From Piper betle (Eukaryota > Streptophyta > Magnoliopsida > Piperales > Piperaceae): 64,000 nt of DNA. The notes under the pieces were generated by a model. It saw only the letters and a program-made list of their open reading frames with translations. It did no database searches and was not told the origin of the DNA. Shown one piece after another: positions 1 through 9,426 of this stretch; position 1 is the first letter of the stretch; every line of letters begins with the position of its first letter. A program made the translations under genes and the position numbers. Location of the stretch: contig JAURVB010013270.1 of the NCBI GenBank assembly GCA_033002965.1, forward strand, positions 124,001 to 188,000. Direction: 5' to 3'.

Positions 1-237
1 AGGTTGAGGATGAAGCCCTCCTCATAAAATGAAATGAAAATGACGGCTAGGGTATGGGAAAACCCCTCAACACCCGTATTTCATTTAACCAGGTAACTGG
101 GTAACCGGGTAAAGCATAAAATATAATAATTAACCGGGTAGAAAATATAATATAAATAATAATAATTCTCCAACTTTTGATCCTTCCCCGATCGAGTCAT
201 ATATATATATTTTTCTTTTTTTTTCAAGGTCTTTACA
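1..237 (-). mobile_element. 5' end of a Tekay-like (B-type) LTR, antisense, cut by window edge
   Basis: Read on the minus strand from 237 this begins TGTAAAGACC and then follows the first part of the element B LTRs at 9222 and 16428: AT-rich start, repeated ACCGGGTA-type motifs, then the ATTTCATTTTAT promoter region and a CCTCC stretch. The remainder lies before the window. It appears to be inserted in the D1 LTR, whose sequence resumes at 238. The TSD cannot be checked because the other end is missing. Confidence 0.75.
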
Positions 238-862
238 GAACCTGTCATTTTGATGTTATGGTGTGCAATATATTTTATGGGATTTTCCCCTATTTTTTGG
301 ATTTTAAGGATTTAATACGAGTTAGTTATTATTTCTAACTTGAGTTAGAGTTGAGTCAACTTTTATTTATGATATCACCACAGATATGTTTTTCCCTCCT
401 CACTCTTCTCTGCCCTCAAACCCTTGACACTTCTTGTGAGATCCCTCAACTTAGTCCCACATCTAATACCTACTGGGAGAAGATCCTGTTTATAAGTGAG
501 AATGGACTATAGATCTTTAACTTGGGTTAACCATTTTAAAGAAATGACTTAGGCCCATTACGTTGCACTTTGGGCCGGGTCATTACAAATGGTATCAGAG
601 GAACCTGGTTACATATTAGATGGTGGGCTGGATTAGGGACGTTGGCTAAGCTGCCGATCACAGGCCAAAAAAGGTCGTGGGATGGGGTTAGCAACGGGTC
701 AGGACTAAGGACGTTGGCTAGGCTGCCAGTCCCGGACCAGAACGGTCGTTGGCTGGGGCTAGCAACGAGCCAAGTATAGGCATTTCGAGGACAAAATTTT
801 CTAAGGTGGGTGGATTGTGAGATCCCTCAACTTAGTCCCACATCTAATACCTACTGGGGGAA

Positions 863-1967
863 TGTAATGACCCGCCATTTTTTCACAATACTATGGGCCC
901 AACTGGCTAGGTGTTACTCGAACTTAAACCAAACCAACCCTGTAATGACCAAATTAAACCAAACCAACCCTGTAACGACCAGCCCTAACTGGTCCGGGCG
1001 TTACTCCACAGTCTTGGATCGTTTCCCAAAGCCACATGTATAACACAAGAAAATAAAAGGAAGTCCAATTTATTATCCATTCTCCTACCCTGTGAGTACG
1101 TAAAAGAACCACCAATCATACTTTTATTTTTCCTTAGGTGAGCTGAAATCAATCAATCTTGATTAGCCTACATACCCATGTCGGGATAAAGCTCAATGTA
1201 GTTCTATAGGCGCTCACGTAATTCTGAGATTAAAAGTTTGTGTCCCAGTTCATTCTGAGATTGGCTGTCAGGTCCATTCTAACATCCATTACTGGCTGTC
1301 AAGTCCATTCTTACATGTCCATCATTAGCTGTCAAGTCCATTCTGACATGTCCATTTTTGGCTGTCAGGTCCATTCTGACATATCCATTTTTGGCTCTCA
1401 GGTCCATTCTGACATATCCATTATTTGCTGTCAGGTCCATTCTAACATATCCATTTTTGGCTGTCAGGTCCATTATGACATATCCATTAACAAGACACAA
1501 AACAAACACCTGACCCCAAAGACTCGCAGCAATTCATACCAAGCAGTCGATAGGAAACCCATGCATAAGACGCTAGGGATCTAGCAACTTAACAAAGGCG
1601 TCTCCAACAAAACTTTGCATGCAAGAATCCAAATGGAAACAAATAAGATGAGGGATGAAATACTCACACAGTATTGGGGAGGTCGTCTGGGACGGAGATA
1701 ATGGATGAAATACTTCCTCCTCCTGCATATATATACACTTCAAACATTCCCTCCATTAAATTCTCATACCCCCATCATCCATTGGTATTTCCTAGGTTCA
1801 ACGAGCCCCTTCATTAAATTCTCACACCCCATCATCCATTGGTATTTCCTAGGTGACCTTAAGTCGAACCATGACCGGTCGACTTAATAACCAACCATAT
1901 TGGTTCATCTATATTTATTTCATAATATTTAGGTTCGAGTCTTGTAATAAAAATAATGGTTTTTACA
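863..1967 (-). repeat. 3' LTR of element C
   Basis: 1105 bp. Read on the minus strand it begins TGTAAAAACC at 1967 and ends in GGCGGGTCATTACA at 863. It has a TATATATA box around 1725-1733 (minus strand) and the 33-bp minisatellite at 1252-1494. The outer 80 bp (863-942) resemble the A/B LTR end and are missing from the other C LTR. It lacks the TRIM found in the partner LTR, so it preserves the empty site near 1237-1242. Confidence 0.85.
1252..1494 (-). repeat. 33-bp minisatellite, C type, in LTR
   Basis: About seven tandem copies of a 33-bp unit. On the minus strand each copy contains GTCA-gaatggacc-TGAC, a short inverted repeat with a 9-nt loop. Because 33 is a multiple of 3, both strands stay open and give spurious 11-residue repeat proteins. 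The same slot in the other C LTR (3372-3625) holds a homologous array. Confidence 0.85.
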
Positions 1968-2213
1968 TATCTCCCCAAATTAGAGATATTTCGTCCCCGA
2001 AATATTATAACAGCAAGATGATAAGCACTTGATACATCGAACCCTCATGGTTCATTTATACATTCTTGTTTCTGTTTTGACTGAGGTTTATTAGCGAAGA
2101 ACTTTGTTAATTAATAACATAACACAGTGGAAAAAGATAATTACTAGACTTTTCAACAAGGTACTTGAGTCATAAAATGTGAGCTTGTGGGAAACCGTGC
2201 TCTGATACCACCC
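1968..2213 (-). mobile_element. Internal domain of element C (PBS, leader remnant, PPT only)
   Basis: Minus-strand order: initiator-Met primer site TGGTATCAGAGC near 2200-2211, a leader closely matching 13473-13650 of element B, then the TTTCGGGGACGAAAT box (about 1990) and a TTTGGGGAGATA purine tract abutting the LTR at 1967. There is no open frame of interest. The leader/3'-region junction marks one clean deletion of all coding sequence. Confidence 0.85.
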
Positions 2214-2513
2214 TATAACGACCAAATTAAACCAAACCAACCCTGTAACGGCCAGCCCTAACCGGTCCGGGCATTACTCCACAGTCTTGGATAGTTTCCC
2301 AAAGCCACATGTATAACACAAGAAAATAAAAGGAAGTCCAATTTATTATACATTCTCCTACCCTAAGTTCGTAAAAGAACCAACAACCATATTTTTATTT
2401 TTCCTTAGGTGAGCTGAAATCAATCAATCTTGATTACCCTACATACCCATGTCAGGATCAAGCTCAATGTAGTTCTACAAACGCTCAAGTCATTCTGAGA
2501 TTAAAAGTTTGTC

Positions 2514-3367
2514 TGTGAGATCCCTCAACTTAATCCCACATCTAATACCTACTGGGAGAAGATCCTGTTTATAAGTGGGAATGGACTATAGATCTTTAAC
2601 TTCCGGGGTACCCATTTTAAAGAAATGACTTAGCCCATTACGTTGCACTTTGGGCTGGGTCATTACAAATGGTATCAGAGCCGACCTGGTTCCGTGTTAG
2701 ATGGTGGGCTGGATTAGAAACATTGGCTAGGCTGCCGGTCACGGGCCAGAAAGGTCGTGGGCTGGGGCTAGCAACGGGCCAAGAATAGGCATTTCGGGGA
2801 CGAAATATCCTAAGGTGGGTGGATTGTGAGGTCCCTCAACTTAGTCCCACATTTAATACCTACTGGGAGAAGATCCTGTTTATAAGTGGGAATGGACTAT
2901 AGATCTTTAACTTCCGGGGTACCCATTTTAAAGAAATGACTTAGCGCATTACGTTGCACTTTGGGCTAGGTCGTTACAAATGGTATCAGAGCCGACCTGG
3001 TTCCGTGTTAGATGGTGGGATGGACTAGGGACGTTGGCTAGGCTGCCGGTCACGGGCCAAAACAAGAAAGGTCGTGGGCTGGGGTTAGCAATGGGCCAAG
3101 ACTAGAAACGTTAGCTAGGCTGCCGGTTATGGGCCAGAAAGGTCATGAGCTGGGGCTAGCAATGGGCCAAGAATAGGCATTTTGGGGACGAAATTTCGTA
3201 AGGTGGGTGGATTGTGAGATCCCTCAACTTAGTCCAGCATCTAATACCTACTAGGAGAAGATCCTGTTTATAAGTGGGAATGGACTATAGATCTTTAAAC
3301 TTTCAGGGTACCCATTTTAAAGAAATGACTTAGCCCATTACGTTGCAGTTTGGGCTGGGTCGTTACA
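2514..3367 (+). mobile_element. TRIM with three LTRs, TSD TTGTC
   Basis: LTRs at 2514-2667, 2825-2978 and 3213-3367 (154-155 bp each) are separated by a short internal domain (2668-2824, 157 bp) and a long one (2979-3212, 234 bp). The long form holds two copies of a ~75-bp block containing GTTGGCTAGGCTGCCGGT; the short form holds one. Each internal part starts with AATGGTATCAGAGC and ends in a GGTGGGTGGAT purine tract. Only the outer ends are flanked by a TSD (TTGTC at 2509-2513 and 3368-3372). The sister C LTR shows the uninterrupted site. Non-coding. LTR subtype with GGGTACCC. Confidence 0.92.
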
Positions 3368-3371
3368 TTGT

Positions 3372-3625
3372 CTCCCAGTTCATTCTGAGATTGGCTGTCA
3401 GGTCCATTTTGACATATCCATTACTGGCTGTCAGGTCCATTCTGACATGTCCATCATTGGTTGTTAGGTCCATTCTGACATGTCTATTTTTGGCTGCCAG
3501 GTCCATTCTGACATATCCATTATTGGCTGTCAGGTCCATTCTGACATATCCATTATTGACTGTCAGGTCCATTCTGACATATTCATTTTTGGCTGTCAGG
3601 TCCATTTTGACATATCCATTAACAA
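3372..3625 (-). repeat. 33-bp minisatellite, C type, in second C LTR
   Basis: About seven to eight copies homologous to 1252-1494, each with GTCA-gaatggacc-TGAC on the minus strand. Substitutions between the two arrays are few, as expected for an LTR pair. Confidence 0.83.
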
Positions 3626-6600
3626 AACAAACACCCGACCCCAAAGACTCGCAGCAGTTCATACCAAGCAGTTGACAGGAAACCCATGCATAAGACGCTA
3701 GGGATCTAGCAACTTAACAAAGGTGTCTCCAACAAAACTTTGCATGCAAGAATCCAAATGAAAACAAATAAGATGAGGGTTTAAATACTCACACAGTATT
3801 GAGGAGGTCGTCTGGGACGGAGATGATGGATGAAATACTCCCTCCTCCATCATATATATACATTTCAACCATTCCCACCATTAAATTCTCATACCCCATC
3901 ATCCATTCGTATTTCCTAGGTTCAACCAGCCCCTTCATTAAATTATCACACCTCATCATCCATTGGTATTTCCTAAGTGACCTTAAGTCAAACCATGACC
4001 GGTCGACTTGAAAACCAACCATATTAGTTCATTTATATTTATTTTATAATATTTAGGTTCGAGTCTTGTAATAAAAATCATGGTTTTTACAGGGAAGATC
4101 CTATTTATAAGTGAGAATGGACTATAGATCTTTAACTTGGGTTAACCATTTTAAAGAAATAACTTAGGCCCATTACGTTGTACTTTGGGCCGGGTCGTTA
4201 CACTTCTCCCCTCTTTCACCGTTGTTCTTAGGCCTTCTCGATCGGCACCTTGCCTCCAAGACATGAGGAAGCCAAGCATTTGCGCCGCGCTCCCATCGCT
4301 AATCCCACCATTAGCGACCATCGCCACCACTATCCAGTCGTTACCTCGACATCTGCAACCCTCCCACGACCTTCTCCTATCAGAGCAAAGCCCATTGCCA
4401 CCCATCCTGACTGGATCTCTACACCCCATCGCCGATTGCCCTTGTTTTGCCATTTTCTGATGAGCCACAGCCTTCGCTGACCTCATCGATGTCATAGATA
4501 TGTTTGGCTCGCCAAGCCGGTGCCAATGGTATCCCATACCACCACCATCCCGCAAGTTAGCTGCCATCGACAACAATTGCCTAAAAGCCACTGACAAATT
4601 GGATTTGCTTGAATTCACCGGTTCTTTCTCCGAACTCATCTAGTCGAACCCGATCGAACTTTGGACGCTGGCGAGTGCCGAATTCGAGCTCCGAGACACG
4701 TAACCATCCCTAACCAGTCATTGATTGTCATCGATCATCGTTGCCAAAAATGCGAGGTATAATTACTTCCTATTTAATTATTTAAAATTGATGATTGTTA
4801 GTATGACATGTTAGGATTGATTATTTGTCATGTTGAATGCCTGATTATGAATGAAGTGATGATTTGTGTGATTTGATTGATGTTGAATGAATGCTAATGG
4901 CCTAATTAAGTAAATTAAATCTTACCATTCTAATTGATTGCAACATAACTTAGAAAAAAGATAATAAAATCGATGTGAATGGGATGAGCTAGGGATATTT
5001 TTATTATGATGAAAATTGTTGATTGTTTGATGGATAATGATTGTATTGTGAGTGTGATGTTCATGATGAGTTTAATGCATCATTCAATTAGCAGACATTA
5101 GCTTCTAGATTTGATGTATAGGTAGGGACTAGGAGCTTGCCACATAGGCGTGCAATCACGAATGGAGCTTCTACTAGGTCCGTTTAGGACTCGCTCTTGA
5201 TTTATTGTCTCATTCTATTGTGTTTTGTTTCAATAGGTAAGATGATGTGTCGAGTGGTGGATTTATCCTATCCCACTCCACATGGGCCATTTAGCCGATT
5301 ATATTTTTTGAATTAATAACCCTTGAGGATGAGATCCTTCAAGTTTCATTTCAAAACTTAGATCCAGCTCATGATGCCGTCGGGCCTATTATACTAAAAT
5401 CCTTACCAAGACATATGTACATGTAGTTTTCGTGTTTTTAGTGAGATGTGAGACAAGGGAAAATTGACGACCATGTGTTGAGATAGGGTGTGTGTTCATC
5501 AACGCGGGCTCTGGAATTGGTGGGCGTCGATTTCATTCCCGAGGGATCCTATTAAGACCACGTTTGAGTTCCTCAAACTCGGAGAGGTGTGGAGGTTTAT
5601 GGTTACTGCTATGCAACGCATGTCTAGACTTTTAGTTTCAAAGAGGTACTGAAAGTGCTTGCTTGAGAGTACTTGGCCTCGTTCTCAAGGCTAGGAGTGA
5701 TATGTAGGATGTGAGGGCTGAGAGGAAAGATAATGATTTTGCCATGCAAGGGATAGTTTAAAGTGGACAATGAATGAGAATGAGATGGAAAGGGAACGCT
5801 GTCACACGAGGTCAACAACTCCTAATTATTGCCCTTATGAGAGTTTTATGAGGAAGAGTAATGAAGTTTTTATTCAATAGGAAGGTCAGCTCTCTTGCGT
5901 TAGTTTGTTATTAGTTATTTGTGGACCGTTAACGCTTGTCAATGATGTCTTCTTACTATATAAGTAGGTGAGAACTATGTGGAATGAGAGCTGTCGGGAT
6001 AACAGAAGAGCAGAACTAAAATTACTCACACATGTACCCGCCGGTTGTAATTGGTGATGTGTTGAACTATGTGGATAATAAAATTTGAATGCTATTCTGT
6101 AAACTGCTATTGACATTTTGTATGTGACTGAAAATAAAAAATGGAAACGAATAGGAAAGCAATAGAGTTTAGACTCGGCTCACCTGGTGATGAAAGTATG
6201 GGGAACTGGATGTGTGATAAAAAAACTGTGTTTGTAGATTTTATTGTTATAAATATATATTGTTTGTCGTTGAAAGGGTGGACTCTATTGCACTTTTAGG
6301 GTAGACTTTGTCTATTTCGTTTTAAAAATTAACTATTTTTCTTTAAACTTTTCGTTTCTTTGGTTTATTTTAATACTTGTTTGCTTATGATAGATAGCAT
6401 GCATGTAGTACAATGTTAGAACCCAAGCATCTTATCCATACTTTACATGTTGCATCACCATCTTGAGATGCCCATGGTAGATTCGGGTTGGCTTAACCAG
6501 ATCAAGTAGATTACCGAATAGTTCGGTCGCTGGTAACATTTCCGGGTTGGTCTACGGGTGAACCAAAATGGGGTGTTACAGACGTGGTGTTAGAGCTAAC

Positions 6601-7096
6601 TCTTAGTTGATTAAGATGGTAGATGCATTATAGGTTACTGTTCCGGCGCGGGTTCGTCCGCTAGTGCGGGTTAGAGTGTTCCCGCGTCGGGTTGGAAGGG
6701 TTCGGTGGGACCGAGGCGCCCTTGCCGCGCAAAGAGACAGCGGGATGAGACTAAAGAGTCACAAGTATCCAATAACACTTAGACAAATCTTATGCACTCG
6801 GTGGGATGGCCATTTCGACACACACACTCGACAGGACTTCCCCAGCACTCGGCACGCAGGCTCGAGGCTGCTGGAATAGAACTGGATGGTTCGGTCACAG
6901 GTGGACAACGCTGCACCGACAGCTTACCGGGTGTGCCCAGCACTTGGCCCCGACCAAGGCTGGTTGCAGCCACACACCGGCAATCCCCTTACCCGACACT
7001 ACCTCACATCTCCACGCAGGGAGGCACTCACCCACACTTGATCACTTTTGATCTGATTTTGTTTTTCTCCCCCTCTACACAAGGATAACATCTCCT

Positions 7097-7103
7097 TATA
7101 TAG
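7097..7103 (+). promoter_or_regulatory. TATA box of the solo LTR
   Basis: TATATAG in the context CTCCTTATATAGACACC, the only strong TATA motif in the solo LTR. It would place the transcript start just before the 29-bp repeats. Confidence 0.5.
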
Positions 7104-7142
7104 ACACCCGGCTGAAGTGCTGCACGCCAACACATGCACCCC

Positions 7143-7258
7143 TTGGTGCTTGGTGTTCCGGCTTCCACCCCTTGGTGCTTGGTGTTCCGGCTTCCACCCC
7201 TTGGTGCTTGGTGTTCCGGCTTCCACCCCTTGGTGCTTGGTGTTCCGGCTTCCACCCC
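7143..7258 (+). repeat. 29-bp tandem repeat (4 copies) in solo LTR
   Basis: Four near-identical 29-bp copies starting at 7143, 7172, 7201 and 7230, each containing TTGGTGCTTGGTGTTCCGG. Short open frames across it on both strands are by-products of the repetition. Confidence 0.9.
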
Positions 7259-7984
7259 TTTCCCTCCTTCCGAATAAATCTCACGTATCTTATTTCTATT
7301 AAATTAAGCATAACCACGGGTTCAACCACGACTGGCTAGGTTAACCATCATGATTGAGCCGAGGGGTGCGGTGAAAAATTTGGACGAACAGTTACATGTA
7401 TGCAAAAGATGCTCAGAGTTGTACCGACAGGTATTTTTTGTCTTAATGTTTTTAGTTTATAGATTTTCCTACCGAACAGTGGTGTGACAGGCTGATCAAA
7501 TTAGAGTAGGGAGTACTCGCAGGATGCTGAACTAGATTCATAGGACAAAGATTAGGGCCCCATCCCCTCCTTTGCCCAGATAGGAGAGTCCCGACCATGG
7601 TCACAGTGACACAGCCTCTTGTCAACCGAGCTCCACTGTGCCACAAGAAGAGGCCTGCAGGCTAGTTTCAGTTAACTGACGCAGTGAGGGCCGTCACTGA
7701 GACGGTCGCCATGACAGCCACCATAGCAAAAGCAGTGACAAGATAGGGATGTAGTGATTGCTACGTTTGCTGAAGTTCGATATAGATGCAACAAAATCAA
7801 GAAGAATTCAGGAGATAGATCTATCAATGGCCAGAGCTGAGAAAAGACTAGCAGTGGATGAAGAGGCATGAGGAGAGCGAGCAGTTCCCATGGGCCCTCC
7901 GCCACCGCCTCCTCTTCTATCACTGCAACAAAGGACTACTCCAATAATGGCTCCTCTATTTGCCCCATTTCAGGTGAGAATGGG

Positions 7985-8575
7985 TGTAACGACCCGGCCC
8001 AAAGTGCAATGTAATGGCCTAAGTCATTTCTTTAAAATGGTTAACACAAGTTAAAGATCTATAGTCCATTCCCACTTATAAACAAGATCTTCTCCCAGTA
8101 GGTATTAAATGTGGGACTAAGTTGAGGGATCTCACAATCCACCCACCTTAGGAAATTTTGTCCTCGAAATGCCTATATTTGGCCCGTTGCTAGCCCCAGC
8201 CCACAACCTTTCTGGCCCGTGACCGGTAGCCTAGCCAACGTCCCTAGTTCAGCCTACCATCTAATACGTAACCAGGTTATTCTGATACCACCTGTAACGA
8301 TCCGGCCCAAAGTGCAACGTAACGGGCCTAAGTCATTTCTTTAAAATGGTTAACCCAAGTTGAAGATTTATAGTCCATTCCCCATTATAAACAGGATCTT
8401 CTCCCAGTAGGTATTAGATGTGCGACTAATCCGTCAACTTAGTCCCACATCTAATACCTACTAGGAGAAGATCCTGTTTATAAGTGGGAATGGACTATAG
8501 ATCTTTAACTTGGGTTAACCCTTTTAAAGAAATAACTTAGGCCCATTACGTTGCACTTTGGGACGGGTCGTTACA
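7985..8575. mobile_element. Inverted composite TRIM, TSD ATGGG
   Basis: Order: antisense LTR 7985-8136, antisense internal domain 8137-8292, antisense LTR 8293 to about 8428, then directly a sense LTR to 8575 that lacks its first bases. The element therefore starts TGTAACGACC and ends GGTCGTTACA, a head-to-head structure. A perfect TSD ATGGG (7980-7984, 8576-8580) flanks the whole, and D2 has the uninterrupted gag sequence. It inserted as an already inverted molecule or was inverted without disturbing its ends. Confidence 0.88.
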
Positions 8576-9419
8576 ATGGGACCGGATGTCAATGGACCCA
8601 TGTGCAGGTAGCAGGTAGACTGCAAGTGGAAGTGGAACTGTACGATGTGATAGTGTACCAACAGGTACAGGATGATAGTTTTTGTAGTAGCAGGTACAAG
8701 ATCATAGTTTTTCCAGTATAAGTTGACAAAAGGATAAAAAACAGATCAGTGGATGCAAGGAATCTTGAGTTGTTGCAATACGAAAGGTTCGTGAGGAATG
8801 GCAGATGACCATTCTTTGGGAAGTTGGATGCGGAAGAGGCATTCCTATGGATATCATCTGCCAAAGGAGTGTTTGGTAGTATTGGATGCCTGATGGAGCA
8901 GAAAGTACGCATCATTATATGGGCATTCCAATACGAAGCAAGAGTATTGTAAAACTCGTGACTGAGTTAGGCTTTTATAATCAGAACTGATCAATTTAAC
9001 TGCTATTTTTAGTAAAGTTGATTTTAAAGCTCGCGTACCGAGCCGAGGCCAGTCATGTGTTATGAAAAATGAGGGTCATGTGTACCCAAGTATATGATGA
9101 TAATGTCAGTAAGACAACAACATGATGAGTTATCAGAATATATAGAGCACACCCAGATGTTTATTTATTTATTTTAGTATTAGTCTGTAGAATTAGTTTT
9201 AGGCTGTTTACCAACTTAGGATGTAAAGACCGTGGAAAAAAAATATTTTTTTTAATATATTCGACTCGGGTAGGGAAGGATCAAACGTTAGAGAATTAAT
9301 ATTAATTAAATTATATTCTCTACCTGGTTAAATATTTTATTCTTTACCCGGTTACACGGCTAAAGGAATAAAAGACGGGTGTTGGTGTGTTTCCACAAAC
9401 CCTAGCTATCATTTCATTT

Positions 9420-9426
9420 TATAAAG
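9420..9426 (+). promoter_or_regulatory. TATA box of B LTR
   Basis: TATAAAG in ATTTCATTTTATAAAGG. The same motif is at 16636-16642 in the 3' LTR and at the equivalent place in element A (27435). This position predicts a short U3 and puts the minisatellite into transcribed R/U5 leader sequence. Confidence 0.6.

Larger units (their letters stand above)
863..4091 (-). mobile_element. Mini-element C, gag-pol-less Tekay derivative, TSD GGGAA
   Basis: Antisense element with two LTRs (863-1967 and 2214-4091) around only about 246 bp of internal sequence. On the minus strand the internal part starts with GGTGGTATCAGAGC. It matches the leader of element B up to just before B's gag start codon, then jumps to the TTTCGGGGACGAAAT / polypurine region that lies after pol in element A. 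So gag, pol and the chromodomain are missing while both priming sites remain. The TSD GGGAA (858-862, 4092-4096) shows that it moved as a unit. It must depend on proteins supplied in trans. Confidence 0.88.
2214..4091 (-). repeat. 5' LTR of element C (split by TRIM 2514-3367)
   Basis: This is the partner of the LTR at 863-1967. It begins TGTAAAAACC at 4091 on the minus strand and ends at TATAACGACC (2214), where the usual terminal TGTAACG has become TATAACG. About 1.02 kb remain once the TRIM and its duplicated TTGTC are removed. It carries the C-type minisatellite at 3372-3625 and a TATATATA box near 3855 on the minus strand. Confidence 0.83.
435..4202 (+). mobile_element. TRIM miniature LTR retrotransposon 1 (split by element C), TSD CTTCT
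   Basis: LTR 435-587 (153 bp, TGTGAGATCC to GTCATTACA), internal domain 588-815 with a primer site AATGGTATCAGAG and a final AAGGTGGGTGGAT purine tract, and a second LTR 816-862 continuing at 4097-4202. The TSD CTTCT lies at 430-434 and 4203-4207. The second LTR is split by element C (863-4091), whose own TSD GGGAA is at 858-862 and 4092-4096. There is no coding capacity. TRIMs are known as short-LTR, non-coding retrotransposons mobilised by others. This copy belongs to the LTR subtype carrying GGTTAACC. Confidence 0.9.
238..6580 (+). mobile_element. 5' LTR of gypsy element D1 (interrupted)
   Basis: The sequence at 238-434 and 4208-6580 aligns by eye with the D2 LTR at 22380-24918: a pyrimidine-rich, proline/alanine-like CCACC stretch, a 'gagcttctac...ggtccgtttaggactcg' block (5168 and 23518), then a TATATAAG box near 5959, ending GGGGTGTTACA at 6580. 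The TRIM at 435-4202 interrupts it. The two D copies are clearly diverged, so this family is older than the elements nested in it. No gene is visible; short open frames at 4151-4639 are LTR shadows. Confidence 0.7.
6639..7390 (+). mobile_element. Solo LTR of an unidentified element, TSD GTTAC
   Basis: The ends TGTTC...GAACA form a terminal inverted repeat, and GTTAC is duplicated at 6634-6638 and 7391-7395. The D2 copy reads straight through this site. A TATA box TATATAG lies at 7097-7103, so the LTR is on the plus strand. There is no internal domain, which fits LTR-LTR recombination. A 29-bp repeat lies downstream of the TATA box. The higher GC content and lack of similarity to other LTRs here indicate a separate family. 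Confidence 0.85.
6581..8947 (+). pseudogene. D1 internal region with degenerate, truncated gag
   Basis: A degenerate primer site (GTGGTGTTAGAGC) follows the LTR. Sequence collinear with D2 gag runs at 7391-7984 and 8576-8947, split by the solo LTR and the inverted TRIM. Recognisable pieces are a Q/E/R-rich segment near 7790-7880 and, near 8760-8945, a stretch with the order RFVRNGR, EEAFLWISSA, VFGSIGCLMEQKVR. This resembles the start of a gypsy capsid domain, in which a phenylalanine-rich helix is followed by a 'Y/W-A-x-F-x-L' helix. Frames are broken and no protease, RT or integrase follows before the 3' LTR at 8948. It is therefore a gag-only or deleted copy, and nothing in it looks functional. 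Confidence 0.6.

Noticed and set aside
435..587. Cassandra-type TRIM with a 5S rRNA promoter in the LTR
   Set aside because: The LTR size and PBS fit a TRIM, but I could not find the 5S A-box/C-box pattern, so I do not assign the family.
4151..4639. 162-residue minus-strand open frame as a host gene
   Set aside because: It spans a TRIM LTR end and D1 LTR sequence, with no domain and no conservation in the matching D2 LTR.
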